Shown here piece by piece: positions 23,938-30,738 of a DNA stretch of 32,087 nucleotides. The stretch's first letter is position 1. Each line of letters starts with the position of its first letter. Under the pieces are notes generated by a model. The model was not told the DNA's origin, made no database searches, and worked only from the letters and a program-made list of their open reading frames with translations. Origin of the DNA: CAYVBN01 sp964538565 (lineage in GTDB: Bacteria > Pseudomonadota > Alphaproteobacteria > Rhizobiales > Xanthobacteraceae); NCBI GenBank assembly GCA_964538565.1, contig CAZIGW010000171.1, forward strand, positions 1 through 32,087, read 5' to 3'. The position numbers and the translations under genes were made by a program.

Positions 23938-23987
23938 CGGGTGACACGTTCTCGCGTTTCAGCAGGTTGCCGGGGCGGGTGACACGT
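23938..23987. repeat. 12-bp direct repeat CGGGTGACACGT
   Basis: CGGGTGACACGT occurs at 23938-23949 and again at 23976-23987, 38 bp apart start to start, in the 248-bp gap between the divergent zinc-ribbon gene (minus) and alpha/beta hydrolase gene (plus). It is a candidate paired operator. Nothing else coding is seen in the gap. Confidence 0.45.
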
Positions 23988-24121
23988 CGCGGCCAAGCGT
24001 GCACGATGCCCGCAAGTCCGCGTCGGGAACGGACGCGATGGGGCAGGTGAGCCGGGCGGGCGTCCGCAGAGCGATCCGGTCTGATCGCCGCCTGCCCGGG
24101 CGCGCATCGTACGGAGGGGCA

Positions 24122-25180
24122 ATGGCGAGCGACCCGCAGGTGGATCTCATCCTTTCCCATTTCACCCCGCGCTATGTGGCGACCGGCGTCGATCCGAACG
24201 ATCTCGAACGGCTCGTCTCCCGCATCGACCGCTGGGACGATTGGTGCCGGATCTGGTCGGAGGAGGCACACCGGCACGAGCAGCAGGCACGGAAGGCGGC
24301 GCAAGAGGATCGCCGGGTCACCGCGGCCGAGTGCTATCTGCGCGCCGCCATATACTATCACTACGGGAAGCACCTGTTCGGCGCCGAGCCGCGCCAGTTT
24401 CAGCTCGCGCACGACAACATGCTGCGCTGCTATACGGCCGCCGCGCGCGACACGGATCCGCCCATGCAGCGGATCGAGGTTCCGTTTGCCGGCGCCACGA
24501 TGGCCGCATGGCTGCGCCGTCCGGCCGGCAGTCGGCGTCCGCCGGTCGCCGTCCTGTTGCCGGGTCTCGACGCCTGCAAGGAGGAGCTTCACGCCTGGAG
24601 CGATGCGTTCGTGCGCCGCGGTGTTGCGACGTTGGCGCTCGACGGTCCGGGGCAGGGCGAGACCTCGTTTCGTCTGCCGGTCCGGCCGGACTGGGGCGCC
24701 GTCATCGGCGCGGTCATCGATGTCCTGGAGACGCGCAGCGACGTGGACGCCTCGCGCATCGCCGTCGTCGGGCAAAGCCTGGGCGCGATCTATGCGCCGC
24801 TCGCCGCGGCGTTCGAGCCGCGCATCAAGGCGTGCGTCGCCAACTGCGGTCCGTTCGATTTCGGGCGCGTCCTGCCTCTGCTGCCCAAGGTGTCGCAGGA
24901 GCTCTTTCGCATCCGCAGCCACGCCGCCAGCGCCGCCGAGGCGCAGGAGGTCGCGAACAAGCTGAGCCTTGAGCATTGTGCGGATCGTATCGCCTGTCCG
25001 CTGCTCGTCGTTTTCGGCGCGGGCGACCGCATCGTGCCGCCCGCCGAGGGCGAGCGGTTGGTTCGCGCGGCGCGCGGGCCGACCGATTTCGTCGTCTATG
25101 AAGAGGGCAATCACGTGTGTTTCAACATCAGCTACAAGTTCCGTCCGCTGACGGCCGACTGGACGGCGGAGCATCTGTGA
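24122..25180 (+). CDS. Alpha/beta hydrolase, 2,6-dihydropseudooxynicotine hydrolase-like
   Basis: The 352-residue protein starts at ATG 24122 behind GGAGGGG. The upstream extension lacks such a site. An N-terminal helical cap (about 25-110: DWCRIWSEEAHRHEQQARKA, AAIYYHYGKHLF) precedes the alpha/beta fold. The nucleophile is Ser219 in VVGQSLGA, the acid Asp302 in FGAGDRIVPP and the base His331 in EEGNHVCFN. The layout and the triad spacing agree with 2,6-dihydropseudooxynicotine hydrolase (a C-C bond hydrolase of nicotine breakdown, triad near 217/300/329), but the substrate may be another diketone or ester. It is followed after 103 bp by a solute-binding protein gene on the same strand, suggesting uptake and cleavage of one compound. 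Confidence 0.82.
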   Translation: MASDPQVDLILSHFTPRYVATGVDPNDLERLVSRIDRWDDWCRIWSEEAHRHEQQARKAAQEDRRVTAAECYLRAAIYYHYGKHLFGAEPRQFQLAHDNMLRCYTAAARDTDPPMQRIEVPFAGATMAAWLRRPAGSRRPPVAVLLPGLDACKEELHAWSDAFVRRGVATLALDGPGQGETSFRLPVRPDWGAVIGAVIDVLETRSDVDASRIAVVGQSLGAIYAPLAAAFEPRIKACVANCGPFDFGRVLPLLPKVSQELFRIRSHAASAAEAQEVANKLSLEHCADRIACPLLVVFGAGDRIVPPAEGERLVRAARGPTDFVVYEEGNHVCFNISYKFRPLTADWTAEHL

Positions 25181-25191
25181 TCGCGGGGCCG

Positions 25192-25237
25192 GTATTTCCG
25201 GAATACAGTCGACTCGCCCCGTGTACAAGAACGGGGC
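25192..25237 (+). other. Palindrome and hairpin between hydrolase and binding-protein genes
   Basis: GTATTTCCGGAATAC (25192-25206) is an inverted repeat of GTATT and AATAC. Ten bases on, GCCCCGT (25216-25222) pairs with ACGGGGC (25231-25237) over 8 nt. Either could be a regulatory site, and the second could attenuate or stabilise the RNA between the two genes. Confidence 0.35.
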
Positions 25238-25283
25238 CAAGGGCAACCGCGCAGAACCGCGGCACCATCGGGAGGAAACAAAC

Positions 25284-26291
25284 ATGACTCGGACAGGCGT
25301 GACTTGGGCGAGAGTGCAGCGGTGGCGGCTCGCCGGGCGCTGGCTTGCGCTCGCGGCGATCGTGACGGCGGGCGGCCTCTTTTCGCAGACGGCGGTTGCC
25401 CAGACCAAACTGCGCGTCGGCAAGGCGCAGGCACAGAATTTCGCATTCGCGCCGCCCGACATCGGCACCGCCGCGGGTATTTTCCAGAAGCACGGCCTCA
25501 CGCTCGAGATCGCGAGCTTCGCCGGCAGCGCCAAGCTGCAGCAAGCGCTTGCGGCCGACGCGGTCGACGTCGGCCTCGGGTCCGGGCCGGAGATGGTGTT
25601 CGTCGCCAAGGGGGCGCCGGTGCTCGGCGTCGCCGCCATGGCGGATGCGCCGCAGGACCTCGATCTCGTCGTGCTCGCGGACGGGCCGATCAAGACGGCG
25701 GCCGATCTCAAGGGCAAGCTGATCAGCGTCTCCGGCACCCAGTCGCTGAGCGAGTGGCTGGCGCAGGAATTTGCCCGGCGGCAGGGATGGGGCCGCGACG
25801 GGATACGGACGGTGGGGCTTGGAAGCATGGCGGCGCAGGCCGCGGCGCTCAAGTCGCATCAGACGGACGGCATGGTGGCCGAGAGCAGCACCGCCTACAA
25901 GCTGGAGGCGGAAGGCGTGGGCCGGATCGCCGTTCCGTTCGGCAAGTTCATCTCGGACTACCACACGCACGTCATTTTCGCGCGCAAGGAGCTCATCGAG
26001 AAAAATCCCGAGGCGCTGCGCGCGTTCCTGGCGGCCTGGTTCGAGACCATCGCGTACATGCGGGCCAATCGCGAGAAGACGGTCGAGATCGCCGCGCGCG
26101 TTGCCGGCGTTTCCCCGGCGATCGCGGCCCGCAACTACGACGAGCTCATGCCCGTGTTCAATCGCACCGGAAAGTTCGACCCGAAGGCGACCGAGGTCCT
26201 GGCGCGCTCCTATGTGGAAATGGGATCCCTGCCGAAGGCACCGGACATGACGACACTTTATACGGAAAAATTCCTTCCCGGTGCACGGTAA
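25284..26291 (+). CDS. ABC transporter substrate-binding protein, NMT1/SsuA-like
   Basis: The 335-residue protein starts at ATG 25284 with GGGAGGA upstream. A signal peptide ends near TAVAQ (about residue 38) after a hydrophobic stretch AALAAIVTAGGLF-like at 20-35. The mature part has KAQAQNFAFAPPDIGTAAGIFQKHGL and DVGLGSGPEM, followed by LKGKLISVSGTQSLSEWL, the normal pattern for NMT1/SsuA periplasmic proteins that bind sulfonates, nitriles, pyrimidine precursors and similar small molecules. No permease or ATPase lies in the window. The gene lies directly after the pseudooxynicotine-hydrolase-like gene, so its ligand may be that enzyme's substrate. A long hairpin follows the stop codon. Confidence 0.85.
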   Translation: MTRTGVTWARVQRWRLAGRWLALAAIVTAGGLFSQTAVAQTKLRVGKAQAQNFAFAPPDIGTAAGIFQKHGLTLEIASFAGSAKLQQALAADAVDVGLGSGPEMVFVAKGAPVLGVAAMADAPQDLDLVVLADGPIKTAADLKGKLISVSGTQSLSEWLAQEFARRQGWGRDGIRTVGLGSMAAQAAALKSHQTDGMVAESSTAYKLEAEGVGRIAVPFGKFISDYHTHVIFARKELIEKNPEALRAFLAAWFETIAYMRANREKTVEIAARVAGVSPAIAARNYDELMPVFNRTGKFDPKATEVLARSYVEMGSLPKAPDMTTLYTEKFLPGAR

Positions 26292-26336
26292 GGCATCGTG
26301 CGGCGAAGCGGACAGCGGTTCGCCGCAGACGATGCC
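26292..26336. terminator. Long hairpin, repeat-family-like, after the binding-protein gene
   Basis: Directly past the stop codon, GGCATCGT and GCGGCGAA (26292-26307) pair with TTCGCCGC and ACGATGCC (26319-26336), giving 16 bp with a 2-nt bulge and an 11-nt loop. The inner arms CGGCGAA and TTCGCCG are the same as in copies 1 and 2 of the palindromic repeat. It separates convergent genes and has no T-run. Confidence 0.6.
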
Positions 26337-26400
26337 ATCGCCGGCTTCGTGAGTTCATGCCGCCGGGCGCGCCTGCGACGCACGGGCGCACCCGGGCGCT

Positions 26401-27420
26401 TCATGCCGCCCGGTGCCCGCACGCCTGCAGGATCTTGCGCAGGGTGTCCTCGACGTCCTCGTGCGCGTCCGACGGGCGCAGGCCATGATGTGTCAACTCG
26501 CCGGCGCGGGACGGCGAAGCCAGCCGGGGCAGCCGCGCCGGCTCGACGCCGACATCCCACTCGATTTCCCAGTCCGCGTGCCGGCGATCGATGTGGATCC
26601 GCCGACGCCGCGCCGACACGATCGTATAGGCGGCGTGCACCAGGAGTCCGGAGATCGCGAACGCGGCGGCGAGAAGCAGGCCCATCCGTACGGCGACGGG
26701 CGGCTCCGCCGGTTTCGAGGAGGGACTTGTTTCGGCCTGCGCAGGTGTGTCAGCCGGCGCGACGCTGTCCTGCATCATTTCCACCGGCTCCGGCGCGACG
26801 CGATCCTGCGGGGCCGGGTTCACGACCTCGGCTTGCGCAGGATTGGCAGGCGCCGGGATGAACTTCGGGGGCGCCGCCGTTTCGCCGCCGGATCGTACCG
26901 CGTTGGCTGGCGTCGAGAGAGGCGTGCTGGCCGAAATGACCGCGGGCGTCGTTGCGCCGGTGGCGTCCTCGCCGTACAGACGCATTTGCAGCGTCGCGTC
27001 GCTCTCGGGCGTGGAAGCCGATTGGGTGGCGGGGCCGGCCGGCGCCTGGATCTGGCGCGAGGCCGCGGCGCGGTGCGCCACCGGCGAGACGGCCGGTTTT
27101 TCTGCCCGTCTCGTCTCCGGTCTGGCGGGCTTCGCGGCGGACGGTCGCGATTCTCCCTGCGCGGCGGTTGTCGACTGCGCGTTTTGCGGAGACTGGCCGA
27201 GGTACCAGCATTTGCGTTGTTTGACACGGTCCGTTCGGTAGTACCAGTGGCCGCCGGGAGGGGTCGGCCCGTTTGGCGCTTCCAGGCATTCGTCCGCAGC
27301 GCGCGCCGCCGGAGCTTGCATGGTCACGGCGCAGGACGCGGCCAAAACGAAAATGACCGGCAGGATCGATCCCAATCGCACGCAAAGCGTCGGCATGGAA
27401 TTCTGTGCGGGTTTTCGCAT
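26401..27420 (-). CDS. Single-anchor envelope protein, Pro/Ala-rich, unknown function
   Basis: The 339-residue protein starts at ATG 27420 behind GGGGAGAG. A signal-like segment (about 14-42) ends ARA-AD. The first mature part DECLEAPNGPTPPGGHWYYR and the cysteine pair (Cys45, Cys71, RKCWYLGQSP) look like a small conserved head. A long low-complexity Pro/Ala/Thr/Ser region follows (80-240) with one candidate helix at 244-269, then a basic tail (RRRRIHIDRR) and an acidic-basic end (DVEDTLRKILQACGHRAA). I infer an exported head anchored near the C-terminus. I recall such proteins as common hypotheticals in bradyrhizobia, without a function. The helix near the end means the tail is cytoplasmic. 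Confidence 0.78.
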   Translation of the reverse strand: MRKPAQNSMPTLCVRLGSILPVIFVLAASCAVTMQAPAARAADECLEAPNGPTPPGGHWYYRTDRVKQRKCWYLGQSPQNAQSTTAAQGESRPSAAKPARPETRRAEKPAVSPVAHRAAASRQIQAPAGPATQSASTPESDATLQMRLYGEDATGATTPAVISASTPLSTPANAVRSGGETAAPPKFIPAPANPAQAEVVNPAPQDRVAPEPVEMMQDSVAPADTPAQAETSPSSKPAEPPVAVRMGLLLAAAFAISGLLVHAAYTIVSARRRRIHIDRRHADWEIEWDVGVEPARLPRLASPSRAGELTHHGLRPSDAHEDVEDTLRKILQACGHRAA

Positions 27421-27772
27421 CTCTCTCCCCGTCGTTGTCGGTCGAAGCGACGTCTGCGCCAGAACGTCGGATGGGTTCGATACCGATGTGATTCGCTGCG
27501 GCCAATCTGTTGGTGAAATCGGGTCACAATGAGACTCAAATTCGACAATTCATGCGCACGGGCGCGATCACTTTGCGGCCTCGCAGAGCGCCAGAACGCA
27601 GGTCCATATCTGTTTGTTATGGAGACGCGCGGACGTGGCGAGGCGGGAGTATCGCGCTGCCGGGCGATGCCGTCTCACGGGGCCGGGCGAAGTGCGCCCA
27701 GCGGTTGGCCGAGCGCGCGTGCTATGATCGATGCGTGTCGAAACATGTAAGACAGAGTTCGAGGAGGCACCC
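27421..27772. promoter_or_regulatory. Divergent intergenic region
   Basis: A 352-bp gap between the leftward envelope-protein gene and the rightward 62-residue gene. I see one promoter-like signal (27720-27728) and no other coding or repeat element that stands out. Confidence 0.4.
27720..27728 (+). promoter_or_regulatory. Extended -10 promoter element
   Basis: TGC-TATGAT is an extended -10 (TGn plus TATGAT, five of six consensus bases). It lies 45 bp before the TTG start of the 62-residue gene, giving a leader of about 35-40 nt that includes the strong ribosome site. No good -35 is seen, which extended -10 promoters can lack. Confidence 0.45.
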
Positions 27773-27961
27773 TTGCAATTTACGGTTGGCCTCAATGTTC
27801 GCGGAGAAGCGGGACACGTGAACGTGGACGCGGACGACGCGCTTGTCGCGGCGCTGAAAGTGAAGCTGCAGCGTCCGGACGCGATGATCACCTACGTTCG
27901 TCGACAGAACAGGCGGGGCGACGCCCGCCACCCCGCGCGCGAGCTGCGGGGCGGCGGTTGA
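27773..27961 (+). CDS. Small conserved hypothetical protein (62 residues), TTG start
   Basis: The start is set at TTG 27773 because GAGGAGG lies 5 nt upstream at 27761-27767. An ATG at 27731 in frame has no ribosome site. The product begins MQFTVGLNVRGEAGHVNVDA and continues DALVAALKVKLQRPDAMITY, then VRRQNRRGDARHP. It reads as a short beta-beta-alpha fold with a basic tail. I recall similar short proteins with ALKVK and ITYVR motifs in Bradyrhizobium relatives, all of unknown function. The gene is convergent with the next alpha/beta hydrolase, 36 bp apart. Confidence 0.7.
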   Translation: MQFTVGLNVRGEAGHVNVDADDALVAALKVKLQRPDAMITYVRRQNRRGDARHPARELRGGG

Positions 27962-27997
27962 CCGGCGGCCGGAGCGAGATGGCGCGGTTCGGGAGCG

Positions 27998-28963
27998 TCA
28001 GCTCGCCTTCAGATATTCGTCGAAGAACGCAATCGAATCTCGGACGGATTCGACCTGCACGGGGTCCGGCTTGTAGGTGCCGTCCTCGCCGCGCTGCACG
28101 TAGACGAAGCCGTGCACGTCGTGTTCGTAGGTCTTCCATTTTGCGGCTTTTCCGGATTCCACCAGCAGGTCGTAGCAGACCCGGAAGATTCCCTGCAGCT
28201 CGTCGCTGTTGCGGCCCTGCACAAAGATCGGCGTATCGATCGTGCGGATGCGTTCGCGGGCGACGTCCTCGGTAATTCTGGCGCGCACCTTGTCGGCTTC
28301 CCGCATCAGCATTCGTTCGACGTCGAGCAGCCCGGTTTCCGGGTTGATCCGCGCCGTCGAATCCGGCCGAAGCCGAAGGAATTCGTGCGCCGCCGGTTCG
28401 CTCGCGATCATGGCCCGAATGCCGTGATACTCGGAGGCGATCTTGAATGCCATTTCGCCGCCGTGGCTCATGCCCATGTAGCCGATCCGGTCCGCTGTGA
28501 CGAATGGAAGCGTCTTGACGTATTCGACGATCGAGATGACGTCCTCGTATTCGAGCGGCCCGCGGTTGAGCAACTGCCGGTTCTGCCGGCGATCTTCGAT
28601 CAACCGCCCGATCCGATCGTAGGCATAGTCAACTTCCGCGCGGTATCGCATCCACGCAACCGCGTAGCCGGCCGTCAGAAACTGCTCCTGCGTCCAGCTC
28701 CTGTTCTGCGTCGCGTCCTGTACCCAGGCCATGCCGCCGCCGCCGTTGCCGGAGGCAAACAGCACCAGCGGAAACGGGCCCGGACCATGCGGCTTGCGCA
28801 GTCCGATCGGCGCATACACGCCGTCGATCAACTCGACGTACATGAGGTGGACCGGGATGTCCGAACCCTGCACCGACTGCGTGATCACGACATGGCGTGG
28901 ATCGAGGCCGCTTGTGCCGGTTGAGGTCGTCCGCTCTGCCGACAATTGTACTTTGTTCTGCAT
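27998..28963 (-). CDS. Alpha/beta hydrolase of the dienelactone hydrolase / prolyl oligopeptidase type
   Basis: The 321-residue protein starts at ATG 28963, with GGGGAG 11 nt upstream. The fold shows FPLVLFASGNGGGG (oxyanion region, 64-77), the nucleophile elbow IGYMGMSHGGEMAF with Ser166, a probable acid Asp254 in QGRNSDELQ and base His284 in HDVHGF. There is no signal peptide, so it is cytoplasmic. The family hydrolyses esters, lactones or short peptides, and the substrate is unknown. The upstream stretch to 29119 in frame has no ribosome site and a GC-rich shadow character. It is divergent from the nitrite reductase genes. Confidence 0.8.
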   Translation of the reverse strand: MQNKVQLSAERTTSTGTSGLDPRHVVITQSVQGSDIPVHLMYVELIDGVYAPIGLRKPHGPGPFPLVLFASGNGGGGMAWVQDATQNRSWTQEQFLTAGYAVAWMRYRAEVDYAYDRIGRLIEDRRQNRQLLNRGPLEYEDVISIVEYVKTLPFVTADRIGYMGMSHGGEMAFKIASEYHGIRAMIASEPAAHEFLRLRPDSTARINPETGLLDVERMLMREADKVRARITEDVARERIRTIDTPIFVQGRNSDELQGIFRVCYDLLVESGKAAKWKTYEHDVHGFVYVQRGEDGTYKPDPVQVESVRDSIAFFDEYLKAS

Positions 28964-29512
28964 GTCTGTGCGTCTCCCCGACAGCATGTTGGCACGCGCG
29001 GCGGGTGAATGCCATCGCCCGCAGGCACGGCACGCGGACGGCCCAGCGATCGAAGTGACCGTTCGCGCGACCACCGCCGACGTGCGCGACGGGACTCCTC
29101 GAGCGGAAGACCTGTGCACTCCCGCGCAAGAGCGAAGATCGACGAGAACTGGACGATTTGTGAAGTCGTGCAGCCGATCCCGGGAGGCGGCGAAGCGGCC
29201 TCAAGCGAGCCTTTGAGGTGTGATGGTCCCTGTGCGCGGGCCTGCAGCCTCGCGCGAGGTGCGATGTTGCGTTGCACAATTTATTCGCAGCGGTGCAGCA
29301 CGGGTGAGCAATCGACGCCGCCGGGCCGCCACGCGGACCCGCCTCGCCGGGCTCATGTATTGCACTATTTGGCTTTCTGTCGCTCGCCGGCGCTTGGCAC
29401 GGCACTTGAAAACACCCGGGAGGTGGCGCCGGCGCCCGTGCGGCGTGGGGCCGGGGCGGCCTTGTTGCGCCAACGAACAGGCGGCCGGAGCGGTCGCCCG
29501 AGATGGGAAACG
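28964..29512. promoter_or_regulatory. Long intergenic region upstream of the nitrite reduction genes
   Basis: This 549-bp gap has no convincing gene. It holds a small hairpin (CCTCAA 29199-29204 with TTGAGG 29213-29218), TGCAC and GGTGCA in inverted orientation (29273-29277, 29292-29297) that resemble NtrC half-sites but are too far apart for the consensus, a sigma-54-like element (29395-29410) and a perfect 12-bp palindrome GGCGCCGGCGCC (29425-29436). Confidence 0.4.
29395..29410 (+). promoter_or_regulatory. Sigma-54-like promoter
   Basis: TGGCACGGCACTTGAA fits the -24/-12 pattern TGGCACG-N4-TTGCA except that A replaces the C of the -12 GC. It is 103 bp before the start of the FAD reductase gene. 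Nitrogen-assimilation genes are commonly driven by sigma-54 with NtrC, which makes the location meaningful, but the -12 mismatch weakens it. Confidence 0.4.
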
Positions 29513-30730
29513 ATGAGCGAGCCACTTGTCATCGTGGGCAACGGAATGGCGGCGGCGCGTCTGGTCGAGGAGCTCAATCGGCGCGCGTTGGGACGCTATG
29601 CCATTGCGGTGGTCGGGGCCGAACCGTGCCTCGCCTACAATCGGGTCCTGCTGTCATCGGTTCTGGCCGGTGAGATCGAGCATCAGGCCATCGAGCTCCG
29701 ATCGCAGCGCTGGTGGCGCGACCAGGGCGTCACGCTGCTCTACGGCCACAGGGTCACGGCGATCGATCCGGACAATCGGCGCGTGCGGCTCGCCAATGGC
29801 GCGGCCTTGCCGTTCGGCAAGCTGGTGCTGGCCGTCGGCTCGCGTCCGATCCGGCTCGACGTGCCGGGCATGGACCTGCCGGGCGTCATGACGTTTCGCG
29901 ATCTCGGCGATGTGCGCGCCATCCATGCGGTCGCGAAGAACCGCAGGAAGGCGGTGGTGGTCGGCGGAGGACTGCTCGGCCTCGAAGCGGCCTACGGCCT
30001 GAGAAAGGCCGGCCAGGATGTGGCGGTCATCCATCTGATGGACCGGCTGATGGAACGCCAGCTCGATCCGCGTGCCGCCGCCATGCTCAGGCACACGATC
30101 GAACGCATGGGAATCGCGGTTCACCTCAATGCCGAAACCTCGGAGTTTCTCGGCGACGAGCGTGTGCGCGCTGTCCGACTGAGCGACGGGCGGGTCATCG
30201 ATGCCGATCTGGTTGTCGTCGCCGTGGGCATTCGCCCGAACGTCGATCTCGCCCGCGCCGCCGGTCTCGCGGTCGATTGCGGGATCCGCGTCGATGATCA
30301 GCTGCAGTCGAGTCGTCAAGGCATCTACGCCATCGGCGAATGCGCCGAGCATCGCGGCATTTGCCATGGACTGGTCGATCCGGCCTACGAACAGGCGCGC
30401 GTGCTGGCATCGCATCTGGCTGGCCGCAAAGCTTCCTATTCCGGCAGCGTGGCGGCAACAATCCTGAAGGTTTCGGGGGTCAACGTCTTCTCGGCCGGAG
30501 ATTTTCTCGGGACGTCGGGGACCGAGCAGATCCTGCTCTCCGATCCGGGCCTCGGGACCTACAGAAAACTAGTGATCGCCGATGACTGGCTGGTCGGCGC
30601 GGTCCTGTTCGGCGATGCGGACGACGGGCCGTGGTACCTCGACCTGATCCGCTCCGGGGTCTCGATCAGGACGATCCGCGAAGACATCGCGTTCGGTCGC
30701 GCGCTGGCCGAGCGCCAGGCTGCAGCATGA
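29513..30730 (+). CDS. FAD-dependent NAD(P)H reductase, stand-alone nitrite reductase small-domain type
   Basis: The 405-residue protein starts at ATG 29513 with GATGGGAAA just before. It has two Rossmann parts: VIVGNGMAAARLVEEL (FAD, about 6-21) and KAVVVGGGLLGLEAAYGL (NAD(P)H, about 144-161), with VVAVGIRPNVDLA and GIYAIGECAEH (FAD phosphate loop). The C-terminal ILKVSGVNVFSAGDF and LVIADDWLVGAVLFGDADDG are those of the NirB/rubredoxin-reductase type. Normal NirB is about 800 residues with a BFD [2Fe-2S] region and a siroheme half. Both are missing here and the siroheme enzyme is the next gene, 8 bp on. It presumably passes electrons from NAD(P)H toward nitrite (or nitrate) reduction. Confidence 0.85.
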   Translation: MSEPLVIVGNGMAAARLVEELNRRALGRYAIAVVGAEPCLAYNRVLLSSVLAGEIEHQAIELRSQRWWRDQGVTLLYGHRVTAIDPDNRRVRLANGAALPFGKLVLAVGSRPIRLDVPGMDLPGVMTFRDLGDVRAIHAVAKNRRKAVVVGGGLLGLEAAYGLRKAGQDVAVIHLMDRLMERQLDPRAAAMLRHTIERMGIAVHLNAETSEFLGDERVRAVRLSDGRVIDADLVVVAVGIRPNVDLARAAGLAVDCGIRVDDQLQSSRQGIYAIGECAEHRGICHGLVDPAYEQARVLASHLAGRKASYSGSVAATILKVSGVNVFSAGDFLGTSGTEQILLSDPGLGTYRKLVIADDWLVGAVLFGDADDGPWYLDLIRSGVSIRTIREDIAFGRALAERQAAA

Positions 30731-30738
30731 GGAATGCG

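Noticed and set aside
23622..24050. 142-codon plus-strand frame with a fair ribosome site (GAGAGG)
   Set aside because: It is antisense to the zinc-ribbon gene and its translation shows no recognisable fold. The cysteine pattern on the other strand is more convincing, though a short expressed peptide cannot be fully excluded.
23933..25852. 639-codon minus-strand frame across the alpha/beta hydrolase and binding protein
   Set aside because: It is antisense to genes with intact catalytic and signal-peptide features. The translation has no domain character.
26298..26861. Plus-strand frame of 187 codons antisense to the envelope-protein gene
   Set aside because: It is Arg/Pro-rich, covers the long hairpin after the binding-protein gene and has no domain. 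The minus-strand frame has a signal peptide, a membrane helix and a good ribosome site.
29273..29297. NtrC binding site TGCAC...GGTGCA
   Set aside because: The arms are inverted but 14 bp apart instead of the 5-6 bp of the consensus, so it is kept only as a pair of half-sites.
29009..29512. N-terminal extension of the FAD reductase by 168 codons
   Set aside because: The added stretch is Arg/Ala-rich without domain, whereas MSEPLVIVGNGMAAARL is a normal start with a ribosome site at 29513.
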